The notes: generated by a model from the sequence alone, not told the origin. A stretch of 64,000 nucleotides of DNA from Azospirillum rugosum (GCF_017876155.1 NZ_JAGINP010000004.1:248001-312000); one strand, 5' to 3'. Shown: positions 1 to 8,782, counted from the stretch's first letter. Translations and numbers: made by a program.

Positions 1-208
1 CGTGCGTGTCCGGCGTCGCCGCGGGAATGGCGTGGTCGTCGGCATGGGCGACCTCGACGGCGGTGGCGACCCCGGCCGCGTCGAACAGGAAGCGGGGCTC
101 AAGGGCGATGGCCGTGACGGCCGCCGGGACGACCCCCTGGGCAGCCCCGTCCATCGGCGCCTCAACCTTCGAAACCCGCTTAGCATCCGTGCGCTTCATG
201 ATGCCCAT
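1..208 (-). CDS. LEPR-XLL motif protein, N-terminus only (runs off left edge)
   Basis: Read on the minus strand from an ATG at 208, this frame is open to the window edge (about 69 codons). About 40 residues in it contains LEPRFLFDAAG, the LEPR-XLL motif found near the N-terminus of very large, repetitive secreted or surface adhesins in proteobacteria. A GGCAGG-like ribosome site lies just upstream of the ATG; a second in-frame ATG at 199 is possible. No classical signal peptide is seen, as expected for type I-like export. It is divergent from a TolC-type gene across an AT-rich gap, next to two HlyD-type fusions, which suggests it is the cargo of that export machinery (inference). Length and repeats cannot be judged because the rest lies outside the window. 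Confidence 0.6.
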   Translation of the reverse strand, partial: MGIMKRTDAKRVSKVEAPMDGAAQGVVPAAVTAIALEPRFLFDAAGVATAVEVAHADDHAIPAATPDTH

Positions 209-554
209 GACCTGCCTCTGCCCCGCCTGCTCGACCCGTTTGACTTTGGTTTTTTACGTCACGCCCATTCGGGCGCGTTCAGTGTTCGTTGTGCCGAAAA
301 TTGCACACCGCGCCAAATTTCCACAACCACCAGGGAAATTATAAAAATTCATTCACTCCGCAGCGGCGGTTTCGCAATTGAAAGCTGCAGCCAGTTTAAT
401 GAAATGTAAATTTTCTCCTCACTCAGCGCTTAAAGAGCGTCGTTTACCTTTCATTTACCAACCGTGAATTTGTCTTCATCGATGCTCTTGCACGACATAC
501 TTGAATGTGACATAGGCATAGTTAGAAAGCAAATCGAATGCGAGATATCTGGTC
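209..554. other. AT-rich divergent intergenic region
   Basis: No convincing gene is seen in this 346-base gap between the LEPR-XLL gene (minus) and the TolC gene (plus). It is clearly richer in A+T than the flanking genes and must hold the promoters of both divergent units. I could not pick a -35/-10 pair with confidence. Open frames crossing it are not supported by composition or homology. Confidence 0.6.
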
Positions 555-2192
555 ATGGCGGCAGGGACGGCGAAGCGGGCGCGGTTGAAGGGCGGATGGA
601 CGCGCAACGGGACGCGCAATGGCGCGAAGGGCGCGGCCCTTCTGGCGCTCGCCCTGACCCTCGGCGCCTGCGCGGTGACGCCCGAGCCGCTGACGCTGGA
701 GGAGCGCCGCGCCCAGGTGGAGGCCGACCGCGCCCGCCTGTTCACGAACCAGGAACCGGTCACCGGCCCCATTTCGCTCGCCGAGGCGATGGCCCGCGCC
801 ATCAAGTACAACCTCGACTACCGGCAGGCGATGCTGGAGGAGGCGGTGCAGTCGCGCCAGCTGACCCTGACCAGCTACGACCTGCTGCCCAAGCTGGCCG
901 CAAGCGCCGGCCTGTCCACGCGCGACAAGGACTACCTGACCATCAGCCGCAACCCGACGACCGGCGTCCGCTCGCTGGAACCGTCGATGAGCCAGGACCG
1001 CAACCGCGCGACCGCCGACCTGACGCTGACCTGGAACATCCTCGACTTCGGCGTCAGCTATTTCCAGGCGCACCAGCAGGCCGACCGCGTCCTGATCTCC
1101 GGGGAGCGGCGGCGCCGCATCATCAACGCCATCATCCAGCAGGTGCGTGCGTCCTACTGGCAGGCCGCCACGGGCGAGCGCCTGGAGGGCCGCATCGCCC
1201 CCGTGCTGGAGGAGGCGCGCAGGGCGCTGAAGGACAGCCAGACGGTGGAGGAGGAGCGGCTGCGCCCGCCTCTGGAATCGCTGCGCTATCAGAAGGCGCT
1301 GATCGAGATCATCCGCCAGCTGGAAACGGTGCAGCAGGACCTCGCCATCGCCAAGGCGCAGCTGGCCGCCCTGATGAACCTGCCGCTCGGCCAGACCTAC
1401 ACGCTTCAGCTGCCGGACGGCTTCCGCAAGACCCTGCCGGAACTGTCGATCCCCATGGAGCGGATGGAGACGGTGGCGCTGCTGCGCCGGCCGGAGTTGC
1501 AGGAGGAACGCTACCAGAAGCGCATCAACGTGGCCGAGGTCCGCAAGGCCATGGTGCGCATGCTGCCGGGCATCAGCCTGACCGGCGGCTACAACTACGA
1601 CAGCAACTCCTTCCTCGTGTACAACAACTGGGCGGAGGCCGGGGCGCGGCTCGCCTACAACCTTGTGACGCTGGCCTCCGGCCCGGCCGCCATCACCGCC
1701 GCCGAGGCGCAGGAGGAGGCGAGCGATTTCCGCCGCTTGGCCGTCAGCATGGCGACGCTAACCCAGGTGCACGTCGCCCAGCAGCAGTTCCTGCGCGCCC
1801 GCACCACCTACGAGCAGACGCAGCTTCTGGAATCCATCGAGCGGCGCATCAACGAACAGGTGCAGCAGCAGGCGACCGCGAGCGCCGAATCCGGGCTGGA
1901 GCGCATCCGCGCCAAGGCCTCGGCCATCAACGCGGAGCTGGCGCGCGACCGCGCCTACGCCGACCTGCAGAACGCCATCTCCACCGTCTACGTGGCGCTC
2001 GGCCTCGACCCGATGCCGGACACGGTGGAGAGCCACGACGTCAAGGGCCTGTCCACGGGCATCGACCGGGTTCTCGCCGATTGGCAGTCCGGCCGCATCG
2101 CCAAGGAGCTGAAGGACGATCCCGCGGTGCCCGCCGCGACATCGGCCGAAAAGCCGACCGGAAAGGCCGATGGCAAGGAGCCGGTGTCCTGA
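555..2192 (+). CDS. TolC-family outer membrane efflux lipoprotein
   Basis: 545 residues. After a basic N-terminus, a hydrophobic stretch ends in LGAC near residue 38, a lipobox, so this is probably a lipid-anchored TolC/OprM-like outer membrane channel. The body is rich in long amphipathic helices with two repeated halves, as expected for the trimeric alpha-barrel; phrases such as LAEAMARAIKYNLDYRQA and NILDFGVSYFQA are typical of the family. It is followed by an overlapping HlyD adaptor gene, giving an adaptor-channel pair without a visible ATPase. Likely role: outer membrane exit duct for the divergently encoded LEPR-XLL protein or another substrate (inference). ATG at 555 is preferred because it leaves a complete lipoprotein signal; ribosome-site support is weak. 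Confidence 0.88.
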   Translation: MAAGTAKRARLKGGWTRNGTRNGAKGAALLALALTLGACAVTPEPLTLEERRAQVEADRARLFTNQEPVTGPISLAEAMARAIKYNLDYRQAMLEEAVQSRQLTLTSYDLLPKLAASAGLSTRDKDYLTISRNPTTGVRSLEPSMSQDRNRATADLTLTWNILDFGVSYFQAHQQADRVLISGERRRRIINAIIQQVRASYWQAATGERLEGRIAPVLEEARRALKDSQTVEEERLRPPLESLRYQKALIEIIRQLETVQQDLAIAKAQLAALMNLPLGQTYTLQLPDGFRKTLPELSIPMERMETVALLRRPELQEERYQKRINVAEVRKAMVRMLPGISLTGGYNYDSNSFLVYNNWAEAGARLAYNLVTLASGPAAITAAEAQEEASDFRRLAVSMATLTQVHVAQQQFLRARTTYEQTQLLESIERRINEQVQQQATASAESGLERIRAKASAINAELARDRAYADLQNAISTVYVALGLDPMPDTVESHDVKGLSTGIDRVLADWQSGRIAKELKDDPAVPAATSAEKPTGKADGKEPVS

Positions 2193-2953
2193 CCGCCCGC
2201 CTCGCTTTGGGTCTGCGGGCCGCCGCGTTCGGCAGCCTGCTCCTGGCGGCACCAGCCTGGGCGGAGCAGGCGCCGTCCGCGAACGACGCTTCCGGCGAAA
2301 TCCGCGCGCAGCTCAGCCCCGTGCGCAGCACCATCCTCTCGACCGAGGTTCCCGGCCGCATTGCCGACCTGCCGCTGCGCGAGGGCGAACGCTTCGCCGC
2401 CGGCCAGCGCATCGCCGGGATCGACTGCTCCCTGCACAAGGCGCGGCTGGAGAAGGCCCGCGCCCAGGCCCAGGGCGCCCGCAAGACCCACCAGGTCCAC
2501 ACCCGTCTCGACAAGCTGAACTCCATCAGCGCGCTGGAGGTGGAGGCATCCGCCGCCCAGCTCGCCGCCGCTGAGGCCGAGGTCAGCATGATGCAGACGC
2601 TGGTGGACCGCTGCTCCATCACCGCCCCCTACCCCGGCCGCGTCGTCGAGCTGAAGGTCCGCCGCGACCAGTATGTCGCCGAGGGGCACGAGTTGATGGA
2701 GATCCTGGACGACCGGGATTTGGAGGTGGAGCTGATCGTTCCGTCCCGCTGGCTGTCCTGGCTGAAGCCGGGCGCGCCCTTCACCGTCCGCATCGAGGAG
2801 ACGGGCAAGACCGTCCCGGCCAAGATCGTCCGCCTCGGCGCCCGCATCGACCCGGTCAGCCAGTCGATCAAGGTCTTCGGCGCCCTGACCCAGCCCACCC
2901 CCGACCTGATCGCCGGGATGAGCGGCACGGCCCAGTTCGAGCCGCCGCGGTAG
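2189..2953 (+). CDS. HlyD-family periplasmic adaptor, apparent CTG start
   Basis: About 254 residues: signal peptide (ALGLRAAAFGSLLLAAPAWA), N-terminal half-lipoyl segment, a coiled coil (about residues 85-125), second half-lipoyl segment and a beta-barrel, i.e. a membrane fusion protein. No ATG, GTG or TTG in frame lies near the TolC stop. A perfect AAGGAG at 2175-2180 is spaced 8 bases from a CTG at 2189 that overlaps the TolC stop as CTGA, so CTG initiation with translational coupling is the best reading. A TTG at 2207 would also work but shortens the signal peptide and lies far from the ribosome site. Function: bridges an inner-membrane exporter to the upstream TolC channel. Confidence 0.8.
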   Translation: MTARLALGLRAAAFGSLLLAAPAWAEQAPSANDASGEIRAQLSPVRSTILSTEVPGRIADLPLREGERFAAGQRIAGIDCSLHKARLEKARAQAQGARKTHQVHTRLDKLNSISALEVEASAAQLAAAEAEVSMMQTLVDRCSITAPYPGRVVELKVRRDQYVAEGHELMEILDDRDLEVELIVPSRWLSWLKPGAPFTVRIEETGKTVPAKIVRLGARIDPVSQSIKVFGALTQPTPDLIAGMSGTAQFEPPR

Positions 2954-2984
2954 AGGAAATTACCGAATGGATGAGTGTCGCGCT

Positions 2985-3090
2985 GGGCCCCCACCCTAAC
3001 CCTTCCCCACTTGCGCGGGGGAGGGGACTGCCGCCGCTCGCGCGCTCAGCCCCTCCCCCCGCGAAGTGGGGGAGGTCGGGAGGGGGGCCC
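2985..3090. repeat. GC-rich palindromic intergenic element, family 1 copy A
   Basis: An imperfect long inverted repeat starting GGGCCCCCACCC and ending GGGGGGCCC, with internal blocks CCCCAC and GGGGGAGGGG. It lies between the convergent HlyD and M50-HlyD genes. Closely similar elements occur at 7946-8051, 13064-13170 and 30155-30241. It resembles a REP/BIME-type interspersed palindrome and could also act as a bidirectional transcription stop for the convergent genes, though there is no clear T-run. Confidence 0.8.
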
Positions 3091-3104
3091 AACTCAGGCG
3101 CTTC

Positions 3105-5264
3105 TCACCACCCGCTTTCCCGCAGCACCACGCCGACCGCGATCCGCCACAGGCGGGCGACCACGCTTTCGGCCGCACCGTCCATGCGCACCATGCCGCG
3201 GGTAACCCGACCCGGCGTGACGGCAACGCCTTCCGGGCGCAGCAGGATGCGGTAGACCGGCGTTTCGGGAACCAGCACCTCCCCGCGCGTGATCCGCGTC
3301 GGGACCGCCCCGCCATAGACCGAGGCGACCGCCGGCTCGGGCAGCGTGCGGCTGCTGGTGGCGGCGATGGCGACGACGCGCGCCGGAATCCAGCGGTCCT
3401 CCCCCGCGTCGGCCAGGAAGGCGCCGGGGGCGCCGACGGGCACGCGGGCCAGGTCCTCCTCCGCCACGTAGGCTTCGATCAGGGGGGCTTGCGGCGACAC
3501 CACCGTCGCCAGCTTCATGCCCTCCGGCAGCCATTCGCCGGGCGACAGCGGGTCCGCGACGTCCTGCACCACGCCCGCGAAGGGGGCGGTGACAGTCAGC
3601 TTCGCCTCTTCCTCCGCCAATCCCCGCGCTTCCGCCTGGGCGGCCTCCAGCTCGCGCCAGCCGGCCTGGGTGCGTTCCAGAAGGGTGCGGTCGAGGCTCT
3701 GCACCTCGGTGCGCCAGCGCGCCACCTCCGCCTTGCGCTCGGCCTGCGCGCGGTCGTGGGCGAGGTCGGGGGAGTCGAAGCGGAACAGCACGCGGCCCGC
3801 CTCCACCGCCCCGCCGGACACCGCGCCGACCTCCACGAGCCGCGCGCCCTTCGGCACGAAGATCGACGCCTGCTGCTCGGCGCGCAGCACCGCCGGCGCG
3901 CTCACCGTGCCGCGCCAGGGGACCAGCAGCAGCCCGACCGCGGTCAGCGCCGCCGCGACGGTCACCGCCAGCCGCCGGTTCGGCCGGAACCGGGCGCGGC
4001 GCTCGGCCCAGGCCTTCAGCTCCTTCTGGATGGGACGCAGGATGAACCAGCCGATCTCGACCATCATCAGGAACAGCCCCAGCAGCTTGAAGAACAGGTG
4101 GTAGACCAGCAGCGCGATGCCCAGGAACAGGAAGAAGCGGTACAGCCACGTCGCGTAGGCGTAGGCCAGCATGATGCGACGCTTGCGCGCCGGCAGCGCC
4201 TCCGGCGGCACCTCGCCCAGGCCGAACAGCGTCTCGCGCAGCCGCCAGCGGGCCAGCGCGAAGGCGCGGTCCTGGAGGTTCGGCACGTCCAGCCAATCCG
4301 ACAGCAGGAAATAGCCGTCAAACCGCATCAGCGGGTTCAGGTTCACCGCCAGCGTCAGCAGCCACGTCGACCCGGCGAGCAGGAAGGCCGCGCTGCGCAA
4401 GGGGCCGTCCGGCAGGAAGCTCCAGGCCAGCGTGGCGTAGGCGGCCAGCACCAGCTCCGCCGCCATGCCCGCCGCCCCGATGGCGAGGCGCTGGCTGCGC
4501 GACACCAGCCTCCAGGCGTCGGTCACGTCGGTGTAGGGGACCGGCCACAGCACCAGGAAGACGATGCCCATGGACGGCACGCGGCAGCCGAAGCGCCGGG
4601 CCGTGTAGGCGTGCCCCAGCTCGTGCGCCAGCTTCGCCCCGCCGAGCACGAGGCCGGCCAGCACCGCCCCCTCCAGCGTGAAGAAATGCGGGAAGGTGCC
4701 CAAGAAGGCGTCCCACTGCCGCAGCACCAGCGCACCGCCGACCAGCGCCGCCAAAACGGTGAGCGCGAGGAACAGCCGCGTGTAGATCAGCGACACCAGC
4801 GGCATGGTCGCCCGCAGGAAGCCGTCCGGCCGCACCAGCGGGATGCGGAAGGACAGGTAGGTGTGCAGCAGCCGGGTCAGGAACGGCGGCTTGGCCGCGG
4901 CCGCGTGCGCCTTCAGCCGGCCGAGCGCGCCGTCCCCGAAGGCCTGCAACAGCCCCTGCGTCCACAGGAAGCGCGCGAAGGCCTCGACCTGCGGCGGTGA
5001 AACGCGCAGCGTGGTCTCGGCCGACACCGCCGCGGCGATGCCGTCCGGCGTGCCGCGGTCCCAGCGCGCCAGCATCTCCAGCTCCGGCCAGCCGATGCGG
5101 AAGAAGCGGTTGCTGGACGGGTCCAGCAACGTCCAGGTCGGCGCGCCGCCCGGCGCCCGCGGCCCGGGGTGCAGGATCAGCTCCTCGCGCAGGGGCGGCA
5201 TCCGTTGCGGCGCGTCCACCCGAACCGACGAGACCGCCGCGCCGGCGATCACGGCGGCGCTCAC
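3105..5264 (-). CDS. M50 (site-2-protease-like) membrane protein fused to HlyD adaptor
   Basis: 719 residues from a GTG at 5264 that overlaps the upstream gene's stop as GTGA. An N-terminal 100-residue soluble segment precedes several transmembrane helices bearing HELGH (about residues 214-218), the zinc motif of M50 proteases, and a later NPLMRFDGY that matches the second conserved S2P segment. The C-terminal third (after about residue 460) is an HlyD unit: two half-lipoyl parts around a coiled coil. Such fusions occur with peptide or adhesin export systems that lack an obvious ABC transporter; the membrane part may process or gate the substrate. Whether it is proteolytically active is unknown, but the HExxH is intact. 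A start at the internal MPPLREE would lose only about 21 residues. Confidence 0.85.
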   Translation of the reverse strand: MSAAVIAGAAVSSVRVDAPQRMPPLREELILHPGPRAPGGAPTWTLLDPSSNRFFRIGWPELEMLARWDRGTPDGIAAAVSAETTLRVSPPQVEAFARFLWTQGLLQAFGDGALGRLKAHAAAAKPPFLTRLLHTYLSFRIPLVRPDGFLRATMPLVSLIYTRLFLALTVLAALVGGALVLRQWDAFLGTFPHFFTLEGAVLAGLVLGGAKLAHELGHAYTARRFGCRVPSMGIVFLVLWPVPYTDVTDAWRLVSRSQRLAIGAAGMAAELVLAAYATLAWSFLPDGPLRSAAFLLAGSTWLLTLAVNLNPLMRFDGYFLLSDWLDVPNLQDRAFALARWRLRETLFGLGEVPPEALPARKRRIMLAYAYATWLYRFFLFLGIALLVYHLFFKLLGLFLMMVEIGWFILRPIQKELKAWAERRARFRPNRRLAVTVAAALTAVGLLLVPWRGTVSAPAVLRAEQQASIFVPKGARLVEVGAVSGGAVEAGRVLFRFDSPDLAHDRAQAERKAEVARWRTEVQSLDRTLLERTQAGWRELEAAQAEARGLAEEEAKLTVTAPFAGVVQDVADPLSPGEWLPEGMKLATVVSPQAPLIEAYVAEEDLARVPVGAPGAFLADAGEDRWIPARVVAIAATSSRTLPEPAVASVYGGAVPTRITRGEVLVPETPVYRILLRPEGVAVTPGRVTRGMVRMDGAAESVVARLWRIAVGVVLRESGW

Positions 5265-6676
5265 AGGCCGAGCCGCTGGCGGAGGCTGGCGAGGGGCCGC
5301 CGCAGGAGCAGTTCGATCACCCGCCCGTCTCCGCCGTACAGCTTCGCGGTGCCCTTCAGCCCGATGCGCGGCGGCTGCGCCCCCGCGGCGAAGGCGGCCT
5401 TCAGCCGGTAGGCCAGCACGCCGTCGGGCGTCGGCTCCGCTTGGTACCCGGCGTAGGTCAGGGAGGCCGACACCGGGTTCTGCGGATCGATGTTGAGGAA
5501 CAGCCGGACGTCCGCCCCGGGCTCCAGCGCGATGGCCTCCGCGACCGGCAGGCGGACTTCCAGTTCGGTGTCGCGCGGGTCGGCGACGGTCAGGATGCGC
5601 TCCCCGATCTTCACCGGCCGTCCGATCCAGTCGTTCACGTCGTCGAAGACGGCGACGCCGGCCCGCGGCGCGCGAATCTCCACGCGGGCCAGCAGGCTGT
5701 CCACATAGGCGACCTCGGCGGCCTGCTGCTCCATGCGGCCCTTCAGCACCGCAAGGTTGGCCTTGCTCTTGGGATCGAACAGCGCCTGCTGCGCGGCTTG
5801 GCGGTGTTCCGCCTCCGCCACCTCGTAGGCCTTGCGGGCGACGTCCAGGCGGTTTTGCAGGCGGACGCGGTCGAGCACCAGCAAAAGCTGCCCTTCCCGC
5901 ACCTCCTCGTTCGGCTGCACCTCGAAGCGGTCGACCACGCCGTCGATGGGCGCGCGGACCACGGTGGGGTTGCGGGCGATCACCTCCGCTGGGGCCAGGG
6001 CCGACTGGTGGACCGGATAGGCCAGCGCAGCCGCCGCCCCGGCCAGAACCAGCGCGAACACGGCCGCGCGGGCGCGCCGCCGGCGGAACAAGGTCCCCAT
6101 CCCGGAACGGGAACCACCCTCCAAGGCCTGCCATGCATGACCGTAGGCGTCGGCGACGTAGCCGAGCAGGTGCAGCTCCGCATCCCCCCAGGGCTCCTCC
6201 CGGGCGAGCACGAGCGCGCCGAGCAGCGCCTGATCCCGGCCAAGCAGCGGCACCCACACAGCGTGCGCCGGCAGCCACTCCGCCCAATCCCGGGTCAGGT
6301 CCGGCGGCAGGGAGACAGCGTCGATACGGCGTGGCCCGCCCGCATCCGGCGCGTCCCCCGCGTCGGCCTGCGCGTCTTCCAGCACGCGCTCCAACCAGAC
6401 CGCGAAGGGCGCCCGGCGGTCGAGCAGCGGCACGCCGGACAGCGCGACCAGACGGCCGCCCCGTGCGCCGTCGCATCGCCACAGCGCCGCCTGCCTGTAA
6501 CGGATCAAACCCAGGGTTTCATTCACAGCCAGAAACCCGAATTCCTCGACCGTTCCAGCCCGCCGCGCGCGTCGCTCCAGTTGCAGAAGCCCGGTCAACG
6601 CACCAATCTGCCGATTGGCGGTCACATCATTTGTGGAATTCTGAGGAGAAGTGCTCTCGATGCCCAGGGTCGCCAT
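5261..6676 (-). CDS. GAF-like domain fused to HlyD-type adaptor
   Basis: 471 residues. Residues about 35-185 look like a GAF-type sensor module (cytoplasmic by topology). A single transmembrane helix follows near 203-222 (VFALVLAGAAAALAYP), then a lipoyl half-motif (VVRAPIDGVVDRFEV, about 239-253), a coiled coil, the second half-motif and a barrel. It therefore appears to be an inner-membrane anchored adaptor with an internal signal-sensing domain, an unusual architecture. It is translationally coupled to the downstream M50/HlyD gene. The two probably form a single inner-membrane complex serving the TolC/HlyD pair on the other strand (inference). No strong ribosome site is seen before the ATG, so a later start cannot be excluded. 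Confidence 0.8.
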   Translation of the reverse strand: MATLGIESTSPQNSTNDVTANRQIGALTGLLQLERRARRAGTVEEFGFLAVNETLGLIRYRQAALWRCDGARGGRLVALSGVPLLDRRAPFAVWLERVLEDAQADAGDAPDAGGPRRIDAVSLPPDLTRDWAEWLPAHAVWVPLLGRDQALLGALVLAREEPWGDAELHLLGYVADAYGHAWQALEGGSRSGMGTLFRRRRARAAVFALVLAGAAAALAYPVHQSALAPAEVIARNPTVVRAPIDGVVDRFEVQPNEEVREGQLLLVLDRVRLQNRLDVARKAYEVAEAEHRQAAQQALFDPKSKANLAVLKGRMEQQAAEVAYVDSLLARVEIRAPRAGVAVFDDVNDWIGRPVKIGERILTVADPRDTELEVRLPVAEAIALEPGADVRLFLNIDPQNPVSASLTYAGYQAEPTPDGVLAYRLKAAFAAGAQPPRIGLKGTAKLYGGDGRVIELLLRRPLASLRQRLGL

Positions 6677-6789
6677 CTGTCGCAGCGCTGTCTCGATTTA
6701 CCGAATTTCAGTCTCTTTATTGAGCCTCGATTGTTGAAGATTCCGCTAAGAAGCGGTCCGGTCATCGGACGCGCAGAAGAACGATCAAA

Positions 6790-7866
6790 TCAAAGCAGAG
6801 ACAGTTGATCACCCTTGGCGGGCGGCGGCTTGAAGTCGGCGCAATTGAGGCTGGCATCGCGGGCGTTCAAGCCCAGACGCTTGCAGGCCAGCTTGAAACG
6901 TTGGGACAGCAGTTCCGCAACCGGGCCGGAGCCTTTCATGCGGCTGCCGAACTGCGACTGGTACAGCTCGCCGTCCCGGCATTGGCGGATCAGGCTCAGC
7001 ACCCGCTCGGCGCGGTTCGGGGCGTGCTCGCGCAGCCACTCCTCGAACAGGTCTTTGATCTCCAGCGGCAGGCGCAGCAGGATGTAGTTGGCCTGCGTCG
7101 CGCCGGCCTCCGCCGCGGCGGTGAGGATTGCTTCCAGCTCGTGGTCGTTCAGCGCCGGGATCATCGGGCTGGCCAGCACGGCCACCGGCACGCCGGCCGC
7201 GGTTAAGTCGCGCATGGCGGCGAGCCGCCGCTGCGGCGTGCTGGCCCGCGGCTCCAGCCGGCGCGCGAGGTCGCGGTCGAGCGTTGTGAGGGACAGGGCG
7301 ACGTTGACCAGCCCCCTCGCCGCCATCGGCGCCAGGATGTCGAGGTCGCGCAGGACCAGAGCGGACTTGGTGATGATCATCACGGGCTGGTTGAAGTCGC
7401 GGCAGACCTCCAGCACCGCGCGGGTGATGCGCTGCTCCCGCTCGATGGGCTGGTACGGGTCGGTGTTGGCGCCCAGCGCCAGCGGCTGGCAGCGGTAGGA
7501 CTTCGCCCGCAGTTCCGCGGCCAGCAGCTCCGCCGCCCGGGCCTTGCGGAAAATCTTCGTCTCGAAGTCCAGCCCCGGCGACAGGCCGAGATAGGCGTGG
7601 GTGGGACGGGCGAAGCAGTAGATGCAGGCGTGCTCGCATCCACGGTACGGGTTCACCGAGCGTTCGAAGATCACGTCGGGGGAGCTGTTCTTCGACAGGA
7701 CGGACTTCGCCGTGTCGTCGAAGACCGTCGTACGCACCGGTTCCGCCAGCGCCTCGTTCTCGCCCCAGCCGTCGTCCGACAGGACGCGCGTCTCGCGCTC
7801 GTACCGCGAAGTCGCGTTGCTGATGGCCCCCCGCCCCTTCAGCGGCTGTCGCTTAAGCTCGTCCAT
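6790..7866 (-). CDS. PA0069-family radical SAM protein
   Basis: 358 residues. A CxxxCxYC cluster motif (CEHACIYC) follows the sequence VNPYRGC, diagnostic of the PA0069/SplB-like radical SAM group; the N-terminal KGRGAISN is also typical. It should bind a [4Fe-4S] cluster and S-adenosylmethionine. The physiological substrate of this family is not established, although some relatives are linked to DNA repair by name only. The start is the ATG preceding DELKRQPLKGRG. The gene stands alone, between the export locus and a palindromic repeat. Confidence 0.9.
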   Translation of the reverse strand: MDELKRQPLKGRGAISNATSRYERETRVLSDDGWGENEALAEPVRTTVFDDTAKSVLSKNSSPDVIFERSVNPYRGCEHACIYCFARPTHAYLGLSPGLDFETKIFRKARAAELLAAELRAKSYRCQPLALGANTDPYQPIEREQRITRAVLEVCRDFNQPVMIITKSALVLRDLDILAPMAARGLVNVALSLTTLDRDLARRLEPRASTPQRRLAAMRDLTAAGVPVAVLASPMIPALNDHELEAILTAAAEAGATQANYILLRLPLEIKDLFEEWLREHAPNRAERVLSLIRQCRDGELYQSQFGSRMKGSGPVAELLSQRFKLACKRLGLNARDASLNCADFKPPPAKGDQLSLL

Positions 7867-7945
7867 AAGGGCGAGGATAGCGACGGCAGGAATGAACGTA
7901 AAGGGAACATGCGGGGCGGGCAGGTGGTGGGGAAGTGGTTTCTCT

Positions 7946-8051
7946 GGGCCCCCACCCAACCTCCCCCACTTCGCGGGGGAGGGGCTTTGGTGGTCGAGCG
8001 GCGGCAGTCCCCTCCCCCGTCGAAGATGGGGGAGGGTTAGGGTGGGGGCCC
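7946..8051. repeat. GC-rich palindromic intergenic element, family 1 copy B
   Basis: Begins GGGCCCCCACCC and ends GGTGGGGGCCC, with inner arms CCTCCCCCACTTCGC and GATGGGGGAGG, so the whole is a long imperfect hairpin. Lies between the radical SAM gene and the TetR gene (both minus). Near-identical in layout to copy A at 2985-3090. Confidence 0.8.
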
Positions 8052-8087
8052 GGCGCGACCACTCCCCACCCACCACAATCCCCTGCC

Positions 8088-8723
8088 CTACACGATCCCC
8101 CGCACGAACAGCGCGACGGCCTTGCGGACGAAGGCCTCGCGTTCCTCCGCCGGGGGGTAGTCGCACAGGCCCAGTTCCAGCGCACAACGCGCGCCGCCTT
8201 GAAGCACGGACAGGAACTGCATCGCGGTGAACACAGGATCCTCGATGCGGGCGAGACCGCGGCGGGCGAGCCGTTCGAACAGGGCCACGAATCCGGCGAC
8301 CGCCTGCTCCGGCCCGCCCTGGTAATAGAGCCGCGCGACTTCCGGAAAGCGCGAGGCCTCGCCGACCACGGTCTGGTGCATCTTGATGACCTCCGGCGAC
8401 CACAGCAGGTCGACGAAGCGGCGGCCGACGCGGGCCAGCGCCTCCTCCAACGGAAGATCGTCGAAGGCGTCTGGCGCGAAACGCAGGCCATAGCGGTCGC
8501 ATTCCGCGGTGATGGTCGCGACGAACAGCTCCTCCTTGCTGGGGAAGCGCGTGTAGAGCGTCGTCTTGGACACCCGCGCCCGTTGCGCGACGAGGTCCAT
8601 GGAGGTCCCGCCATAGCCGAGTTCCAGGAACGCCTCTCGCGAAGCCGCCAGGATCTTCAAGGCTTTCGGGTCATGGGTCGGCGCATCTGGCGCGGCGGGT
8701 GCGGCAATTGGCTCTGATGTCAT
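8088..8723 (-). CDS. TetR/AcrR-family repressor of the adjacent RND pump
   Basis: 211 residues. An N-terminal helix-turn-helix (residues about 20-65, containing FLELGYGGTSMDLVAQRARVS and TTLYTRFPSKEELF) is followed by an all-helical ligand domain of the AcrR_C type. Divergent from the RND adaptor gene with 96 bases between starts, and that gap contains two matching palindromes around a promoter. Likely represses itself and the pump until an inducer binds. The inducer cannot be told from sequence. Confidence 0.9.
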   Translation of the reverse strand: MTSEPIAAPAAPDAPTHDPKALKILAASREAFLELGYGGTSMDLVAQRARVSKTTLYTRFPSKEELFVATITAECDRYGLRFAPDAFDDLPLEEALARVGRRFVDLLWSPEVIKMHQTVVGEASRFPEVARLYYQGGPEQAVAGFVALFERLARRGLARIEDPVFTAMQFLSVLQGGARCALELGLCDYPPAEEREAFVRKAVALFVRGIV

Positions 8724-8729
8724 CTGCAC

Positions 8730-8745
8730 TGAACTGTATCGTTCA
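8730..8745. promoter_or_regulatory. Palindromic operator 1 (TetR site)
   Basis: TGAAC-TGTATC-GTTCA is an inverted repeat 7 bases upstream of the TetR start. Its core ACTGTATCGT (8733-8742) recurs as the exact reverse complement at 8787-8796. Spacing and position are typical for an AcrR/TetR operator that controls both divergent units. Confidence 0.65.
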
Positions 8746-8748
8746 CTC

Positions 8749-8777
8749 TTGACGAGGGTCGGGCTGCGGTCTAGGAC
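8749..8777 (+). promoter_or_regulatory. Putative promoter of the RND operon
   Basis: TTGACG (8749-8754) and TAGGAC (8772-8777) with a 17-base spacer form a sigma-70-like promoter. It is bracketed by the two operator cores at 8733-8742 and 8787-8796, so bound repressor would block polymerase. Confidence 0.5.
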
Positions 8778-8782
8778 TCTAG

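Noticed and set aside
3066-5000. Long plus-strand open frame opposite the M50-HlyD gene
   Set aside because: Arg/Gln/His-rich translation with no domain; it is the antisense shadow of a well supported minus-strand gene in GC-rich DNA.
6677-6789. Small hairpin CCGCTTCTTAGCGG after the radical SAM gene as terminator
   Set aside because: Stem is only five bases and no T-run follows on the minus strand.
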